DNA of 64,000 nucleotides from Sphingobacteriia bacterium 28-36-52. Lineage in GTDB: Bacteria; Bacteroidota; Bacteroidia; Chitinophagales; Chitinophagaceae. A model generated the notes under the pieces. The model was not told where the DNA came from. It ran no database searches and worked only from the letters and a program-made list of their open reading frames with translations. Shown here piece by piece: positions 27,044 through 37,486 of the stretch. The stretch is from positions 1 to 64,000 of the forward strand of contig NCGN01000002.1 in the NCBI GenBank assembly GCA_002281575.1, in the 5' to 3' direction. A program made the translations under genes and the position numbers. Numbering within the stretch: the stretch's first letter is position 1; the number at the start of each line of letters is the position of its first letter.

Positions 27044-28066
27044 TTATGTGTTTTTTGTATCATTTACACTAGCATTATCTGGTTGCAATAGTTTTTTGTG
27101 AGCTTGTTGAACTTCCTTATTTAAAAAATCTTGGGCAATTAATACATACTTATAAAATTCTTTACTTCCAGGCGCATGGCCTGATACTTTTCGAACAACA
27201 TGCTCAGGTACACCTAAAATTAATAGTGTAGTGATAGCTGTTCTTCGCATTGTATGAGAACTTAAGTGGTCATAATATTGCCAGCTTTTATTAAGCGATT
27301 TTTTTTGTTCTATCCATTTGCTTTTATAGCTCATATATTTTGGCAGCAGTTCTGTCCAGCCTATTTTCTCGCCTAATCGTTTAATTAAAATATTAAACCT
27401 TGAATTAGAATATTGTGGCAATAAAAACTTGCCCTTATTCTTTCTATAAGTGTTGAAAATTGTACTTAGATAATCTGGAACAGGTATTTTAGTATAGCTG
27501 CCTGTCTTAATGGTATAAAGAATAATAAATAGCTGCCCTTCTTCAGTAATCAAGTTATTCTTCTTTAGGGCCAGTAAATCTGAAAATCTTAAACCTAGTG
27601 TACACCCTGCGACGAATATATCTTTTACGCAAATGAGATTTGGGGTTAATTCGTTTGAATACGATTCATCTGTAATCAAAAACTGTAATTTCGTAATGCT
27701 TAAGATTACTGGATTATTTTGGGTTGGTGTTATCGCAAACCAATGATAAGCAGGAACAATTGGCAATGCTTTCTCTTTTATAATCCATCGAACCAACGTT
27801 TTTATTGATTTCCAAATCGATCCTACATAGCCATCAGCATATCCTTTACTGTAAAGAAAAGCTGAAAATAAATGGTAAAACTTTTGCCAGTATTTTTTTT
27901 CGATTGTATTTATTCGAATACTTTGTCTCGGTAAAAGTCTAAACCCAATTGATGTTTCTTTTTGGTGTTCATATTCTTGTAATAGTTTTAAAACGCATTC
28001 ATAAAAAACAATTGTTTTCTTATTTATTTTTTTTCCTGTAGCAGTCCTTCGCTGCCCATTATTCAT
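27044..28066 (-). CDS. Tyrosine recombinase of the RHS cassette island
   Basis: A 340-residue tyrosine recombinase. The N-terminal half is a helical SAM-like core-binding domain (KFYHLFSAFLYSKGY); the catalytic domain is complete: Arg160 in LGLRFSDLL, Lys187 in YTIKTG, His271-x2-Arg274 in HTMRR, His297 in SGHAPG, and the nucleophile Tyr305 or Tyr307 in KEFYKY. It lies between inverted cassettes A/B and the divergent shell operon, with no phage or conjugation genes nearby. This placement, as in integrons, suggests that it acts on the cassette core sites; that is inference. It may instead be the remnant integrase of the island itself. Confidence 0.9.
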   Translation of the reverse strand: MNNGQRRTATGKKINKKTIVFYECVLKLLQEYEHQKETSIGFRLLPRQSIRINTIEKKYWQKFYHLFSAFLYSKGYADGYVGSIWKSIKTLVRWIIKEKALPIVPAYHWFAITPTQNNPVILSITKLQFLITDESYSNELTPNLICVKDIFVAGCTLGLRFSDLLALKKNNLITEEGQLFIILYTIKTGSYTKIPVPDYLSTIFNTYRKNKGKFLLPQYSNSRFNILIKRLGEKIGWTELLPKYMSYKSKWIEQKKSLNKSWQYYDHLSSHTMRRTAITTLLILGVPEHVVRKVSGHAPGSKEFYKYVLIAQDFLNKEVQQAHKKLLQPDNASVNDTKNT

Positions 28067-28155
28067 TTCTTTAATAAACTCAATAAAAAGCGGAGTAAGT
28101 AATTCTTTTTTGCATTTTTGATAAAATTAAACAAAAAGGTGTTTTCCGTTTTTTA

Positions 28156-28173
28156 TGTAGTTAAAGCACTACA
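28156..28173. repeat. Small inverted repeat between recombinase and shell operon
   Basis: TGTAGT and ACTACA are perfect 6-bp arms around TAAAGC in the 216-bp divergent intergenic region. It could be an operator for either gene or a recombinase accessory site. Short enough to be chance. Confidence 0.25.
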
Positions 28174-28237
28174 CAAAATGGAGATAATTCAAAAAAAACA
28201 CGCAGAGTCCCCTACATACAAATTATTCGCACCTATT

Positions 28238-28245
28238 TATTTTTG
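28238..28245 (+). promoter_or_regulatory. -7 promoter box (TATTTTTG) of the RHS shell operon
   Basis: A TAnnTTTG match ends 37 nt before the GTG start at 28283. No clear TTG element at the usual distance. If used, it is the only evident promoter for the shell and attached toxin. Confidence 0.4.
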
Positions 28246-28282
28246 ATTTATAGGTAACAATAAAGTCCTGTAAAACATTTTA

Positions 28283-29662
28283 GTGCGGTATATATTTTTA
28301 GTTAGTATAGTAGGCTGTTTATGTAATACTGCTTCATTGGTAGCACAGGATACAAGTATTATAAATAATAAGCTTTTAAATCATATAGAAAAAAAGTATA
28401 CAGGGCTAACACTGTTACTCAATAAAAGTTCTACTAAAGCCATTGAACGATTACAAAGTCAAGAAAAAGTATTGATTGCAAAGCTTTCCAAACAAGACTC
28501 CAGTAAAGCAAAACAATTACAACTTAGTTCAACTGCTGCTTATAATGGCTTACCCAATCAGCTGATGCAGGCGAAGGGTAACTCAGTGGCAGCTGTACGT
28601 AATTATATTCCTGGGTTAGATAGCGTTCAAGCAATGATGAGTTTTATAAATGGGGGTAATGTTGTAAAATCAGTTGCTGGGTTGCAAGACCAATTACAGA
28701 TTGCCAACTATACAAAGACTTTTTTACAAAACAGAAGACAAGCATTGCAAACAGCATTAGCGGGCACACCACTAGTAAAGCAATTAAAGCAAGTACAAAA
28801 AACGGCATTTTATTACCAACAACAAGTTGAAACGTATCGCCAAACTTTAAAGGATCCAGATAAATTACAAAAACTTGCACTAACGCATCTCTCTAAATTG
28901 GATGCTTTTAAAGCCTTCTTTTCAAAGAACAGTCAGCTGGCAAGCATTTTTAGAATGAGTAGTACTGAAAATGAGTTAGATGCAGCTTCAATAAATGGTT
29001 TACAAACCAGACAGAGCATGCGTGCTGCACTGCAGCAGTTTGAATCTGCTGGCGCAAATCCGCAACAGTTTGTGCAGGGGCAGGTACAAAGTGCCAGTGG
29101 CGAACTTCAAACGTTTAAAAACAAAATAAATAATGCAGTTGGTGGCAATGGTGAAGCTGATATTCCATCATTTAAACCCAATACACAAAAAGCAAAATCC
29201 TTTTTACAAAGAATAGAATTGGGTTTTAATATTCAATCTCTAAGACCAAATGGGCTATTGCCAGTGACAAGTGATTTAGCATTTACGCTTGGCTATAAAC
29301 TAAACAGTCAAGGTGTTATTGGAGTTGGTATGAGTTATAAAATGGGCTGGGGCAATGGCTCAAGCAATTTTCGGATTACACATGAGGGATTTGGGTTAAG
29401 GAGTTTTGTTGACTGGCAAATTAAAGGAGGTTTTTATATAAGTGGAGGATACGAACAAAATTATATGCAGTCTTTTAATCGACTTTCAGAACTCATGAAT
29501 CTTCCAATGAGTGCATGGAAACAAAGTGGATTATTGGGCATAAGCAAAAAATACAAGTTAGGTAAAAAGAAAGGCACATTGCAAGTCTTATATGATTTTT
29601 TGCATTTTTCAAATCAAGTAAATACACAGCCAGTGATTTTTAGAACTGGATTTAATTTTTAG
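28283..29662 (+). CDS. Exported coiled-coil/outer-membrane protein, first gene of the RHS operon
   Basis: A 459-residue protein of unrecognised family. A signal peptide (IFLVSIVGCLCNTASLVAQ) precedes a long Gln/Lys-rich helical region (residues about 30-290) likely to form coiled coils in the periplasm. The last ~150 residues alternate strands with aromatic ends (RIELGFNIQSL, YKLNSQGVIGVGMSYKMGWG, GGFYISGGYEQNY) and end VIFRTGFNF, typical of an outer-membrane beta-barrel terminating in Phe. The start is a GTG. It lies 3 bp before the first shell gene, so it may help export or display the RHS complex. Confidence 0.7.
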   Translation: MRYIFLVSIVGCLCNTASLVAQDTSIINNKLLNHIEKKYTGLTLLLNKSSTKAIERLQSQEKVLIAKLSKQDSSKAKQLQLSSTAAYNGLPNQLMQAKGNSVAAVRNYIPGLDSVQAMMSFINGGNVVKSVAGLQDQLQIANYTKTFLQNRRQALQTALAGTPLVKQLKQVQKTAFYYQQQVETYRQTLKDPDKLQKLALTHLSKLDAFKAFFSKNSQLASIFRMSSTENELDAASINGLQTRQSMRAALQQFESAGANPQQFVQGQVQSASGELQTFKNKINNAVGGNGEADIPSFKPNTQKAKSFLQRIELGFNIQSLRPNGLLPVTSDLAFTLGYKLNSQGVIGVGMSYKMGWGNGSSNFRITHEGFGLRSFVDWQIKGGFYISGGYEQNYMQSFNRLSELMNLPMSAWKQSGLLGISKKYKLGKKKGTLQVLYDFLHFSNQVNTQPVIFRTGFNF

Positions 29663-29665
29663 TAT

Positions 29666-32600
29666 ATGGGTATGAGATTTTTATGGTTGGTTTTTGTGTT
29701 CTTAGTAATGGGAACAAATTTGTTTGCTCAGGTTGAATCGCAAAGCACTTTAATGGAGTTAAAAAAAGTGCCGATTGCACCTTCGCCAAATGCAGCAGCA
29801 ATTGGGAAATTTGGAGAAATTCCGGTTTCCTTAAGTACGGGTATACCCAGTATACAGGTACCGATGTATCAATACCAAAGTAATGATAAGGGCATCAGTG
29901 TGGATGTTTCTCTTCGTTATCATGCGGGCGGCCATAAGGTAGATGATATGGCATCGAGTGTAGGTTTAGGATGGTCTTTAAACGCAGGTGGTGTTGTGTC
30001 AAGAACCATGCGTGGTAGGCCAGATGATGGAACAGAGGGGTATTTGTCTACTGGTAATTTGCCGGCCTATCAAACACAGATTTTTGATTATGCAATTACG
30101 GAACCAAGTACTTCTACTTCTACCAACCAAGGCATTTGCTATGACAACTCCAGTGATTATTATTCAATTAAAAATATTGCGGAAGGGGAGTTAGATGGAG
30201 AGTGTGATATTTTTCAGTTTAGTGTAGGGGCGGTTGCAGGTAAATTTTATTTTAAAAAGAATGGACAAGTGCAATTGGTAACACAACAAAATGTAAAAAT
30301 CACTTTTAGTGCTGTTTATAGTTATGGAGTCATGTCGTATATAGATGAGTTTGTAATTACGGATGAATGGGGGAACAAATATGTATTTAACCAAAAAGAG
30401 TGGACGTCTTCGAGTAGCGCTTTAGGATCTGCTCCGCCAGTATCTCCAAGTTATATCAGCAGCTGGTATTTAAAAAAGATTATTGCAGCCAGTGATGCAA
30501 GAGAAATCATCTTTAATTATACTTCTCCTTCTTACTCATTACAATATGAAGGCGGCTTTGCAACTTCCTATCGTACCAAATGGGAAAATGGCTATATCAA
30601 CGGCCCAACAGAAGCTACTTATGGGTATTCCATAATTTCTATATTATACCCACAAAGAATTAGTTCTATTGATTTTCCAAATGGCAATCAAGTGTTGTTT
30701 AATTATAATTTAGCGAGACTCGATTATGTGGGTGATTATGCATTAACCGATGTGGTCATAAAAAATAATGCAATTCAAAAAAAGTATGTGTTAGAATATG
30801 ATTATTTTATTTCGCCTACCTGTTACCCACAGAGCAGTCCTTGCACTCCTCCACCTTATTCTGCCAATGATTATTACCGGAGGCTTAAGCTTACCGCTAT
30901 AAAAGAAACAGGTGGATCCCAAATTATTCCACCCTATACTTTTGAATACAATGCTACACCATTACCCGTTAGAAATTCAGCGTACAAAGATGCATGGGGG
31001 TATTACTCGGGCACTGCATCAGCGAATAGCTCGGGTACCCCAATAACCATACTTACACCAGGCCAACCATTTACGCTTTTCTTTAGCGATGCGCTTCCTG
31101 TTGAACAGTACACCAAAGCCTGGGTATTAGAGAAGATCAATTATCCAACAGGTGGTTTTACCAGTTTAACCTATGAACTCAATAATGGCTATAACAACGG
31201 GGTGTTTAAAAATATTGGTGGGTTAAGAATAAAAAAGACAGAAGACAATAATGGAGCAACGAGCAATATTGTGGTAACCAATTATAGTTATCTAAAAGCA
31301 GATAATAGTTCTTCAGGTACCATGCAGACTATGCCCAATACTACTTATTATTGGAATACGATGTGGGTTCATGATAATAATGCTATTATTTCCAAAGCTT
31401 ATTTTTTAAATCAAACCAATAGTCCTACTCAATCACTTTCTTATTTTAATGGCAGCCCTGTTATCTACACCAGGGTTAAGGTAGATAAGAATAGCAATGG
31501 CCAGAACAATGGACATTCAATAAGTGAATACAGTGCGCTTGCAAGCTACCATATTCACCAAGATAATTTTCCCTATGTACAAAAGCAAGACTTGGATTGG
31601 GCGCAAGGTTTATTGATAAAGGAAACGCATTACAATAGTGCCAATGCACTAGTGAAGCAGCTAGATAATGAATACCAAGATTATACTTATTATCCAAGTG
31701 CAGATCCTCAATCGCGCAATACCATTAGTGGATTATTGTTCTGGGATGATCAGGGTACATTTAATGCTAATTTATATGGTGCTAGATCTTACTATATGAA
31801 CTATGGAAGATCGGCTTTAAAAAAACGCACAGAAACCATTTATGAAAATGGAATCGCACAAACCAATATCACCGACTATTATTACGACCACAGCAACTAT
31901 TATTTTCCATCGAGGGTAAAAAGAACCAATAGTAAAGGACAAGAAATTGAACAAAGACTTAAGTATCCTTTTGATTTCACGGGCACGTATGTGTATGATC
32001 AAATGGTGGCGCGCAATATATTGGCTCCTATTATTGAATCAAAACAGGTGTATCTAACAGGAAGTCTCACACAAAGTGGTGTATTAAATAATTACGATTT
32101 TGTGAATGGCACTATCATAGACATTAACAATCAGCAACGTTTCAACACCACAGCAAACGGCTGGGATACGGAAATTAATTTTAATCAATACGACAGTAAG
32201 GGCAATGTATTACAAATGAGTCCAAAAAATGGCCCTGTTGTCTCCTATGTATGGGGAACCAATCAAACCAATGTATTGGCAAAAATTGAAGGGGCTACCT
32301 ATGCCGAAGTATTGGCAGCATTGGGGCAGTCCGACCCTAATTTGACGTATCTACAACAAATGGGTGAGACCGATTTAAGAAATCAACTGAGCTTACTACG
32401 CAATAATTTAAAGAGCAGTAAGCCTAAAGCACAAGTAAATACCTTTTTATACAAACCCTTGGCTGGTATTAAAGAACAAACCAATGCCAATGGAAAAACC
32501 AGCTATTATGAGTATGATGTTTTTAACAGACTTTCATTGGTAAAAGACCAAGATGGCAATATTATAAAGCGCATCTGTTATAATTACCAAGGTCAACCAG

Positions 32601-32941
32601 AAGTATGTTATACAGCAGAAAGTACAGGAGGGCAAACAGTGTATGCAAGACTTAGTTATGAGAACCAGTGGTGGTCGGGCAATTACAGTTATGCAGATAT
32701 TGTTGTTCGGTTTTATTCCGATGCGGCTGGAACCATTCCATTGTCGGTGAGTAATTTAAGTACAGCGTATCAAAATCAATCTTGCTATGGCACATCTTAT
32801 AATTCAGCTACTGCAAATGGAACGGCCATTGTGTTGAACTATTCTGCACTAGTGTATGAGTACAATTACGATTACGGATACTGGTGGGATTGTTCTTATA
32901 ACTATGGTTTAACAAGCGGCAATTATATCATCATTCAATAA
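29666..32941 (+). CDS. RHS/YD-repeat shell protein without toxin tip (TcB-like half)
   Basis: A 1091-residue exported protein (signal peptide MRFLWLVFVFLVMGTNLFAQ). The N-terminal block contains VDVSLRYHAGGHKV and SSVGLGWSLNAGGVVSR, reminiscent of the SpvB/TcB-type N-terminal domain. YD-type repeats follow (YYEYDVFNRLSLVKDQDGNI near residue 950). It lacks the RHS core and any toxin tip. By analogy with TcB-TcC pairs, it may form half of a hollow shell closed by the DUF6443 protein two genes downstream. The C-terminal ~130 residues are Tyr/Ser-rich and of unknown role. Confidence 0.8.
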   Translation: MGMRFLWLVFVFLVMGTNLFAQVESQSTLMELKKVPIAPSPNAAAIGKFGEIPVSLSTGIPSIQVPMYQYQSNDKGISVDVSLRYHAGGHKVDDMASSVGLGWSLNAGGVVSRTMRGRPDDGTEGYLSTGNLPAYQTQIFDYAITEPSTSTSTNQGICYDNSSDYYSIKNIAEGELDGECDIFQFSVGAVAGKFYFKKNGQVQLVTQQNVKITFSAVYSYGVMSYIDEFVITDEWGNKYVFNQKEWTSSSSALGSAPPVSPSYISSWYLKKIIAASDAREIIFNYTSPSYSLQYEGGFATSYRTKWENGYINGPTEATYGYSIISILYPQRISSIDFPNGNQVLFNYNLARLDYVGDYALTDVVIKNNAIQKKYVLEYDYFISPTCYPQSSPCTPPPYSANDYYRRLKLTAIKETGGSQIIPPYTFEYNATPLPVRNSAYKDAWGYYSGTASANSSGTPITILTPGQPFTLFFSDALPVEQYTKAWVLEKINYPTGGFTSLTYELNNGYNNGVFKNIGGLRIKKTEDNNGATSNIVVTNYSYLKADNSSSGTMQTMPNTTYYWNTMWVHDNNAIISKAYFLNQTNSPTQSLSYFNGSPVIYTRVKVDKNSNGQNNGHSISEYSALASYHIHQDNFPYVQKQDLDWAQGLLIKETHYNSANALVKQLDNEYQDYTYYPSADPQSRNTISGLLFWDDQGTFNANLYGARSYYMNYGRSALKKRTETIYENGIAQTNITDYYYDHSNYYFPSRVKRTNSKGQEIEQRLKYPFDFTGTYVYDQMVARNILAPIIESKQVYLTGSLTQSGVLNNYDFVNGTIIDINNQQRFNTTANGWDTEINFNQYDSKGNVLQMSPKNGPVVSYVWGTNQTNVLAKIEGATYAEVLAALGQSDPNLTYLQQMGETDLRNQLSLLRNNLKSSKPKAQVNTFLYKPLAGIKEQTNANGKTSYYEYDVFNRLSLVKDQDGNIIKRICYNYQGQPEVCYTAESTGGQTVYARLSYENQWWSGNYSYADIVVRFYSDAAGTIPLSVSNLSTAYQNQSCYGTSYNSATANGTAIVLNYSALVYEYNYDYGYWWDCSYNYGLTSGNYIIIQ

Positions 32942-32951
32942 ATTTTTTTTC

Positions 32952-33368
32952 ATGCGATACCAATATATCATCGGGGTTGTTTTGTTGATGTGTTCATTTA
33001 CTTCTGCACAAGCACAAGACCGAATAAAATTCAAAGACAGTTTACGCAATAAAGAGGTAAAGCATTTTGCTGATACGCTATCATTAAGTAAAGCGCAAGC
33101 CAAAGCATTATCACAACATTATTTAAATAGAGATAAACAAACCGATTCTGTTATGCGCTTACCGCTTGTGGGCCAAGATGGAGCGAAACGGAAAGTGATG
33201 CTACAAGAAGTGAGAACCACTTTTAATGAGGCAGTTAAACAGACCTTAAATAAAAAGCAATACCAGGTTTTTAAAGAAGTGCATAAAGCACAGCAAGCCC
33301 TTGCAATGGAAAAGCTAAAAGGGATGAAAAAGCAAATTCAAATTGATAACAACGATAACGACAACTGA
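32952..33368 (+). CDS. Small exported protein between the two shell genes
   Basis: A 138-residue protein with a signal peptide ([18 protein letters not shown]). The mature part is helical and strongly charged ([40 protein letters not shown]), with an acidic Asn/Asp tail. The helix-loop pattern with a KxYQVF motif is like small periplasmic Spy/LTXXQ-type proteins, but I see no firm match. Its place in the operon, 10 bp after one shell gene and 5 bp before the next, suggests a periplasmic assembly factor. Confidence 0.65.
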   Translation: MRYQYIIGVVLLMCSFTSAQAQDRIKFKDSLRNKEVKHFADTLSLSKAQAKALSQHYLNRDKQTDSVMRLPLVGQDGAKRKVMLQEVRTTFNEAVKQTLNKKQYQVFKEVHKAQQALAMEKLKGMKKQIQIDNNDNDN

Positions 33369-33373
33369 TCAAT

Positions 33374-36300
33374 ATGTTTTCAGCAGCTAAAATAATAAAG
33401 GGGATTGCACTTTGTTCAATCATTTTGGTATGGGATAATCGAACTCATGCCCAAGGAACCTACCCAGGATCTACTCCTGTTAATTATGTGCGTGTATGGG
33501 ATCTAAGGGCTCCTGAACAAAACCATTTAAATATAAGTTCCAGGCCACTTAAGGATGCTTTACAAAGCACCATGTATAGTGATGGATTGGGCAGGGTATT
33601 ACAAACAGTGGTGAAACAAGGTGCGCTAACAACAGCAACGGCAGCAAGTGCAGATCTGGTGACTCCGCAGCATTATGATGTTTATGGAAGAACACCACAA
33701 GTATATCTCCCTTTTGCGGCAACCGATAACCAGGGTGGATTTAAATACAACCCATTTGATCAGCAGGTTGGATTTTACAATACACAATTAGCAGGTCAAA
33801 GTGAGCAGTATTTTTATCAGCAACATACCTATGAAGCAAGTCCACTTAATCGAGTAATCAAAACAACGGCACCGGGAAGTAGTTGGACGGGCAGTAATAG
33901 AGGCGTTAATATAGTGTATGGACTCAATGATGCCAATGACGATGTAAAGAGTTGGACAGTGTATGGCAGTGGTAGTTATGGTTTATTTAGCACTTATGCA
34001 AATGGACAACTCAATGAAATCACTACCATAGATGAAGATGGTAAGCAAGTAGTAGAATATAAGGACAAAGACGACAAAACGATTTTAAAGAAAGTACAAC
34101 AGAGCCCCAGCCCTAGTGCTGGATATAGTGGATGGATGTGTACCTATTATCTCTATGATGATTTTGGCTTACTTAGGCTAGTGATACAACCCAAAGGCGT
34201 GGAGTATATGTTGCAGTATGGATGGTCTATCAATAGTACCATACTAGCAGAACAATGTTTTGAATACAACTATGATGGCAGGGGTAGAATGATTGAAAAA
34301 AGAGTACCAGGTGCAGGCCTCGTTGAAATGGTATATGATGCCAGAGATCGGGTAACCCTAACCCGTGATGCCAATTTGCTGGCAACCGGTAAATGGATGT
34401 TTACCAAGTATGATGATTTAAACAGAGTAGTACAAACAGGGTTTGTTTTTCAAGGAGCCAGTAGAGCCACTTTTCAATATTATGGTGATAGCTATGTAGA
34501 TTTTCCAGTGCATTGGTGGAGCAATGAAGTGCTCACTGAAACCTACTATGACAATTATAGTTGGAGCCCTGCTAGTTATGGATTATCGGATGCATTGAAC
34601 CTTAGTTGGGGCAGTTTTGCAGCAGAAGACAATAGTAATTTCCCCTACCCAAGAGGAGTGGTAAAGAGTAGTGATGTGCATGGAATGGTTACAGGTACTA
34701 AGGTAAAACAGCTAGGAGGTTCAGGCGGATATTTATACAGTGTAATGATCTATGATAAAGATGGAAGGGTTTTACAAACACAGCGCACCAATATAACAGG
34801 TGGAGTTGATATTACTACCACACAATATAGTTTTAGTGGACAGCCGCTGCGGGTGGTACAAAGAACACAAAAAGCGGGCGCCAATGCAAGTGATATCGTA
34901 ACTACGAGTGAACACAGTTACGATGATTTATGGCGGATTACCGCAACTACCAAAACAGTTAGTGGTCAGGCGAATGGACAATCTCTATCTGCCAGTAAAC
35001 AAATCAACCAAAACAGTTATGATGCTTTAGGTCAATTGAGCAAAAAGACATTGGCCCCATATATGAGCCTAGAGCAATTGGATTATGAATACAATATCAG
35101 GGGATGGTTATTAGGTGTTAATAGGGGTTATTTAACCAGCACAGGCAAAAGGTTTGGTTTTGAACTAGCGTATGATAAGCCTGGTAACTATGTAGGTGGG
35201 GCTAATTATACCCCCCTGTACAATGGCAATATAGCAGGTACTACTTGGAAGAGTATGGGTGATGAAGAGAAGCGCCGCTACGATTTTGGGTATGATGCAG
35301 CCAATCGATTACTAAAAGCCAATTTTGGACAGTTCACCAGTGGAGGGTTTAATCTTAGTGCAGGCATCAACTACAGTGTACAACTAGGTGATGGCGTCAA
35401 TGGGTCATCTGCCTATGATGTTAATGGCAATATTAAATCGATGCAACAGTGGGGGGTAAAGGGCATCAGTAGCACTGTAATAGATGACTTGTCGTATACT
35501 TATCAAAACAGTCTAAGTAATAAACTGCTTGCAGTAAACGAAGTGTCTTTGGGAAGCACCAACAATTATTTGGGTGATTTTACCGATGCCAATACCGCAG
35601 TGAATGATTACAGTTATGATGGCAACGGTAATTTAATTGAAGATAAAAACAAAGGCATTGGTTCTATTGGTTACAATCATTTAAATCTACCACAGCAAAT
35701 AAGTCTGCCCGCAAAAGGAAATATCACCTACAACTACGACGCCAGTGGTGCTAAGTTAAGCAAGACCGTAACCGAAGGCAGTAGTGTAAAGACAACGCTT
35801 TACTTAGGGGATATGGTTTTTGAGAATGATCTATTTTTATTTGCTGGCCATGAAGAGGGAAGAATAAGAAAAGCTACCAATGGATCTGTGGCCTATGATT
35901 ACTTTATCAAAGACCATTTAGGTAATACCCGCATGGTACTTACCGATGAAACCAATACACAGTACTACCCCACTTTAAGTGCAGAGGGAGGTAGCGGTAG
36001 TGGGGAAGCCAATAACCAAAATGCCATCTGGGATGATGCTGTGGGTAATAGTATAGACATCACCAATAGAAGGGTAAACCGACCTGGTAATTTTGGCACA
36101 ACAGGTACCAATGGTGATTATGCCTTCAGTGTAACAAAAAATGCAGGTGGTATAGGGGCGGGTAAACTATTGAAGGTAATGAGTGGCGATAATGTCTACA
36201 GCAGTGTAGATTATTTTTACCACAACAACTATGCAGACAATAGCAGTGCCAATGGATTAGGCAGTATCTTAAACCATATTGCAGGAGTTATTGCTGGAAC

Positions 36301-37486
36301 CCGAAGCCCTGCAGGAACAGCAGTAAAATCCGCCAATGGCGCAGCAGCAGGTAACCTAGGAGCAGATGGATTATTCACCGGACTATTTGCACCGCAAAGC
36401 CCATCAGGGGGCTATACCTACCAACCCAAAGCCTACATGCATATCTTGCTCTTTGACGAACAATTTAAGTTTGATGCAGCCAATAGTTATGTAGTACAAG
36501 TAAGTGCATGGGTTCAAGAAAGCAGACAAACATTATACGGCAGTGCCAGCGTAAAAAAGAACGGATATGCGTATATTTACTTCAGCAACGAGAGCAATGA
36601 CTTAGTGTTCTTTGATAATTTTAACCTGACCCATCAAGCTGGGCCCCTACTTGAAGAAACCCATTACTATCCGTTCGGGTTAACAATGGGTGGGGTGAGT
36701 TCGAAAGCGCTGAATAACATTCCAGAAAATAAGTTCAAGTACAATGGCAAAGAAGAACAACGCAAAGATTGGTTAGATTATGGAGCAAGGATGTATGATG
36801 CGCAGATTGGGAGGTGGCATGTGATAGATCCATTAGCCGATAAGTGGAATATTTATTCTCCCTATAACTATGCCATTAATAATCCTATTAGATATATCGA
36901 CCCAGATGGAAGAGAAATAGTAGACCAACAAGGTAGAAGAGCAATTACCTACGATAAAAAAGGCGGTATGCACTTTACTAAATACGCCACTGCGGATATT
37001 CGAAGAGTAGCAGGTGCTTTAAACTTAACGACTGAAGGTGCAGCTCAATTGAAAAGAATTAATTCTTCGGATATTAAAACAAAAATCAATGTTTCTTCTG
37101 ATAGTAGAATTGAGACAAGGGCAGATGGCTCAACTTCATATACATATGGCGAAACCGTACAAGGTAATTACAATGAGAAAGATAATTACGGAAGAAAAGT
37201 AAATGCTGACGGTACTTACGGAATAAAAGAAGCTACAATTACTATTTATGAAGGAACAATTACTGAAGGTGTTAAAGATGGTTCAGGCTTAAAACATGAA
37301 GGTCTTACTGTTGAGCAAGCTATTGGAGCAGTAGCAGGTCATGAAGGTGTTCATGCCACTGACAAAGCTGAAATCAATAAAGACTTGAAGTCAGAAATGA
37401 AAGGCAAGGTCAGAAATGAAAAAGAACACAAGCCTAATAATGTTGAACAGAAAATTATTGACCAATCGAAAAAACTAAATGAGTAA
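33374..37486 (+). CDS. DUF6443/RHS-core polymorphic toxin with attached HExxH tip
   Basis: A 1370-residue exported protein: signal peptide (residues 1-26), DUF6443-like N-terminal domain ([31 protein letters not shown]), many YD repeats, the [10 protein letters not shown] block near residue 845, [15 protein letters not shown] at about 1093 (core site), then the RHS core end [17 protein letters not shown] and DPDGRE at about 1180, where such proteins typically release the tip. The tip (1180-1370) holds an HEGVH zinc motif at residue 1323 ([13 protein letters not shown]), so it is a putative metallopeptidase toxin. Its stop overlaps the immunity gene by 8 bp. This is the only cassette tip in frame with a complete shell. 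Confidence 0.9.
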   Translation: MFSAAKIIKGIALCSIILVWDNRTHAQGTYPGSTPVNYVRVWDLRAPEQNHLNISSRPLKDALQSTMYSDGLGRVLQTVVKQGALTTATAASADLVTPQHYDVYGRTPQVYLPFAATDNQGGFKYNPFDQQVGFYNTQLAGQSEQYFYQQHTYEASPLNRVIKTTAPGSSWTGSNRGVNIVYGLNDANDDVKSWTVYGSGSYGLFSTYANGQLNEITTIDEDGKQVVEYKDKDDKTILKKVQQSPSPSAGYSGWMCTYYLYDDFGLLRLVIQPKGVEYMLQYGWSINSTILAEQCFEYNYDGRGRMIEKRVPGAGLVEMVYDARDRVTLTRDANLLATGKWMFTKYDDLNRVVQTGFVFQGASRATFQYYGDSYVDFPVHWWSNEVLTETYYDNYSWSPASYGLSDALNLSWGSFAAEDNSNFPYPRGVVKSSDVHGMVTGTKVKQLGGSGGYLYSVMIYDKDGRVLQTQRTNITGGVDITTTQYSFSGQPLRVVQRTQKAGANASDIVTTSEHSYDDLWRITATTKTVSGQANGQSLSASKQINQNSYDALGQLSKKTLAPYMSLEQLDYEYNIRGWLLGVNRGYLTSTGKRFGFELAYDKPGNYVGGANYTPLYNGNIAGTTWKSMGDEEKRRYDFGYDAANRLLKANFGQFTSGGFNLSAGINYSVQLGDGVNGSSAYDVNGNIKSMQQWGVKGISSTVIDDLSYTYQNSLSNKLLAVNEVSLGSTNNYLGDFTDANTAVNDYSYDGNGNLIEDKNKGIGSIGYNHLNLPQQISLPAKGNITYNYDASGAKLSKTVTEGSSVKTTLYLGDMVFENDLFLFAGHEEGRIRKATNGSVAYDYFIKDHLGNTRMVLTDETNTQYYPTLSAEGGSGSGEANNQNAIWDDAVGNSIDITNRRVNRPGNFGTTGTNGDYAFSVTKNAGGIGAGKLLKVMSGDNVYSSVDYFYHNNYADNSSANGLGSILNHIAGVIAGTRSPAGTAVKSANGAAAGNLGADGLFTGLFAPQSPSGGYTYQPKAYMHILLFDEQFKFDAANSYVVQVSAWVQESRQTLYGSASVKKNGYAYIYFSNESNDLVFFDNFNLTHQAGPLLEETHYYPFGLTMGGVSSKALNNIPENKFKYNGKEEQRKDWLDYGARMYDAQIGRWHVIDPLADKWNIYSPYNYAINNPIRYIDPDGREIVDQQGRRAITYDKKGGMHFTKYATADIRRVAGALNLTTEGAAQLKRINSSDIKTKINVSSDSRIETRADGSTSYTYGETVQGNYNEKDNYGRKVNADGTYGIKEATITIYEGTITEGVKDGSGLKHEGLTVEQAIGAVAGHEGVHATDKAEINKDLKSEMKGKVRNEKEHKPNNVEQKIIDQSKKLNE
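36659..36691 (+). repeat. Core site C (within the expressed toxin gene)
   Basis: The reference copy of the 33-bp core; left arm ACCCATTACTATCCG, centre TTC, right arm GGGTTAACAATGGGT. It encodes [11 protein letters not shown] in frame with the shell. Exchange here would swap the whole tip and immunity gene while keeping the reading frame. Confidence 0.85.

Noticed and set aside
27044..28066. Recombinase as marker of a prophage or conjugative element
   Set aside because: No capsid, tail, terminase, relaxase or mating-pair genes within the island.
30191..30394. Small antisense frames within the shell genes
   Set aside because: No start context, motif or neighbour support; explained by coding bias of the long RHS genes.
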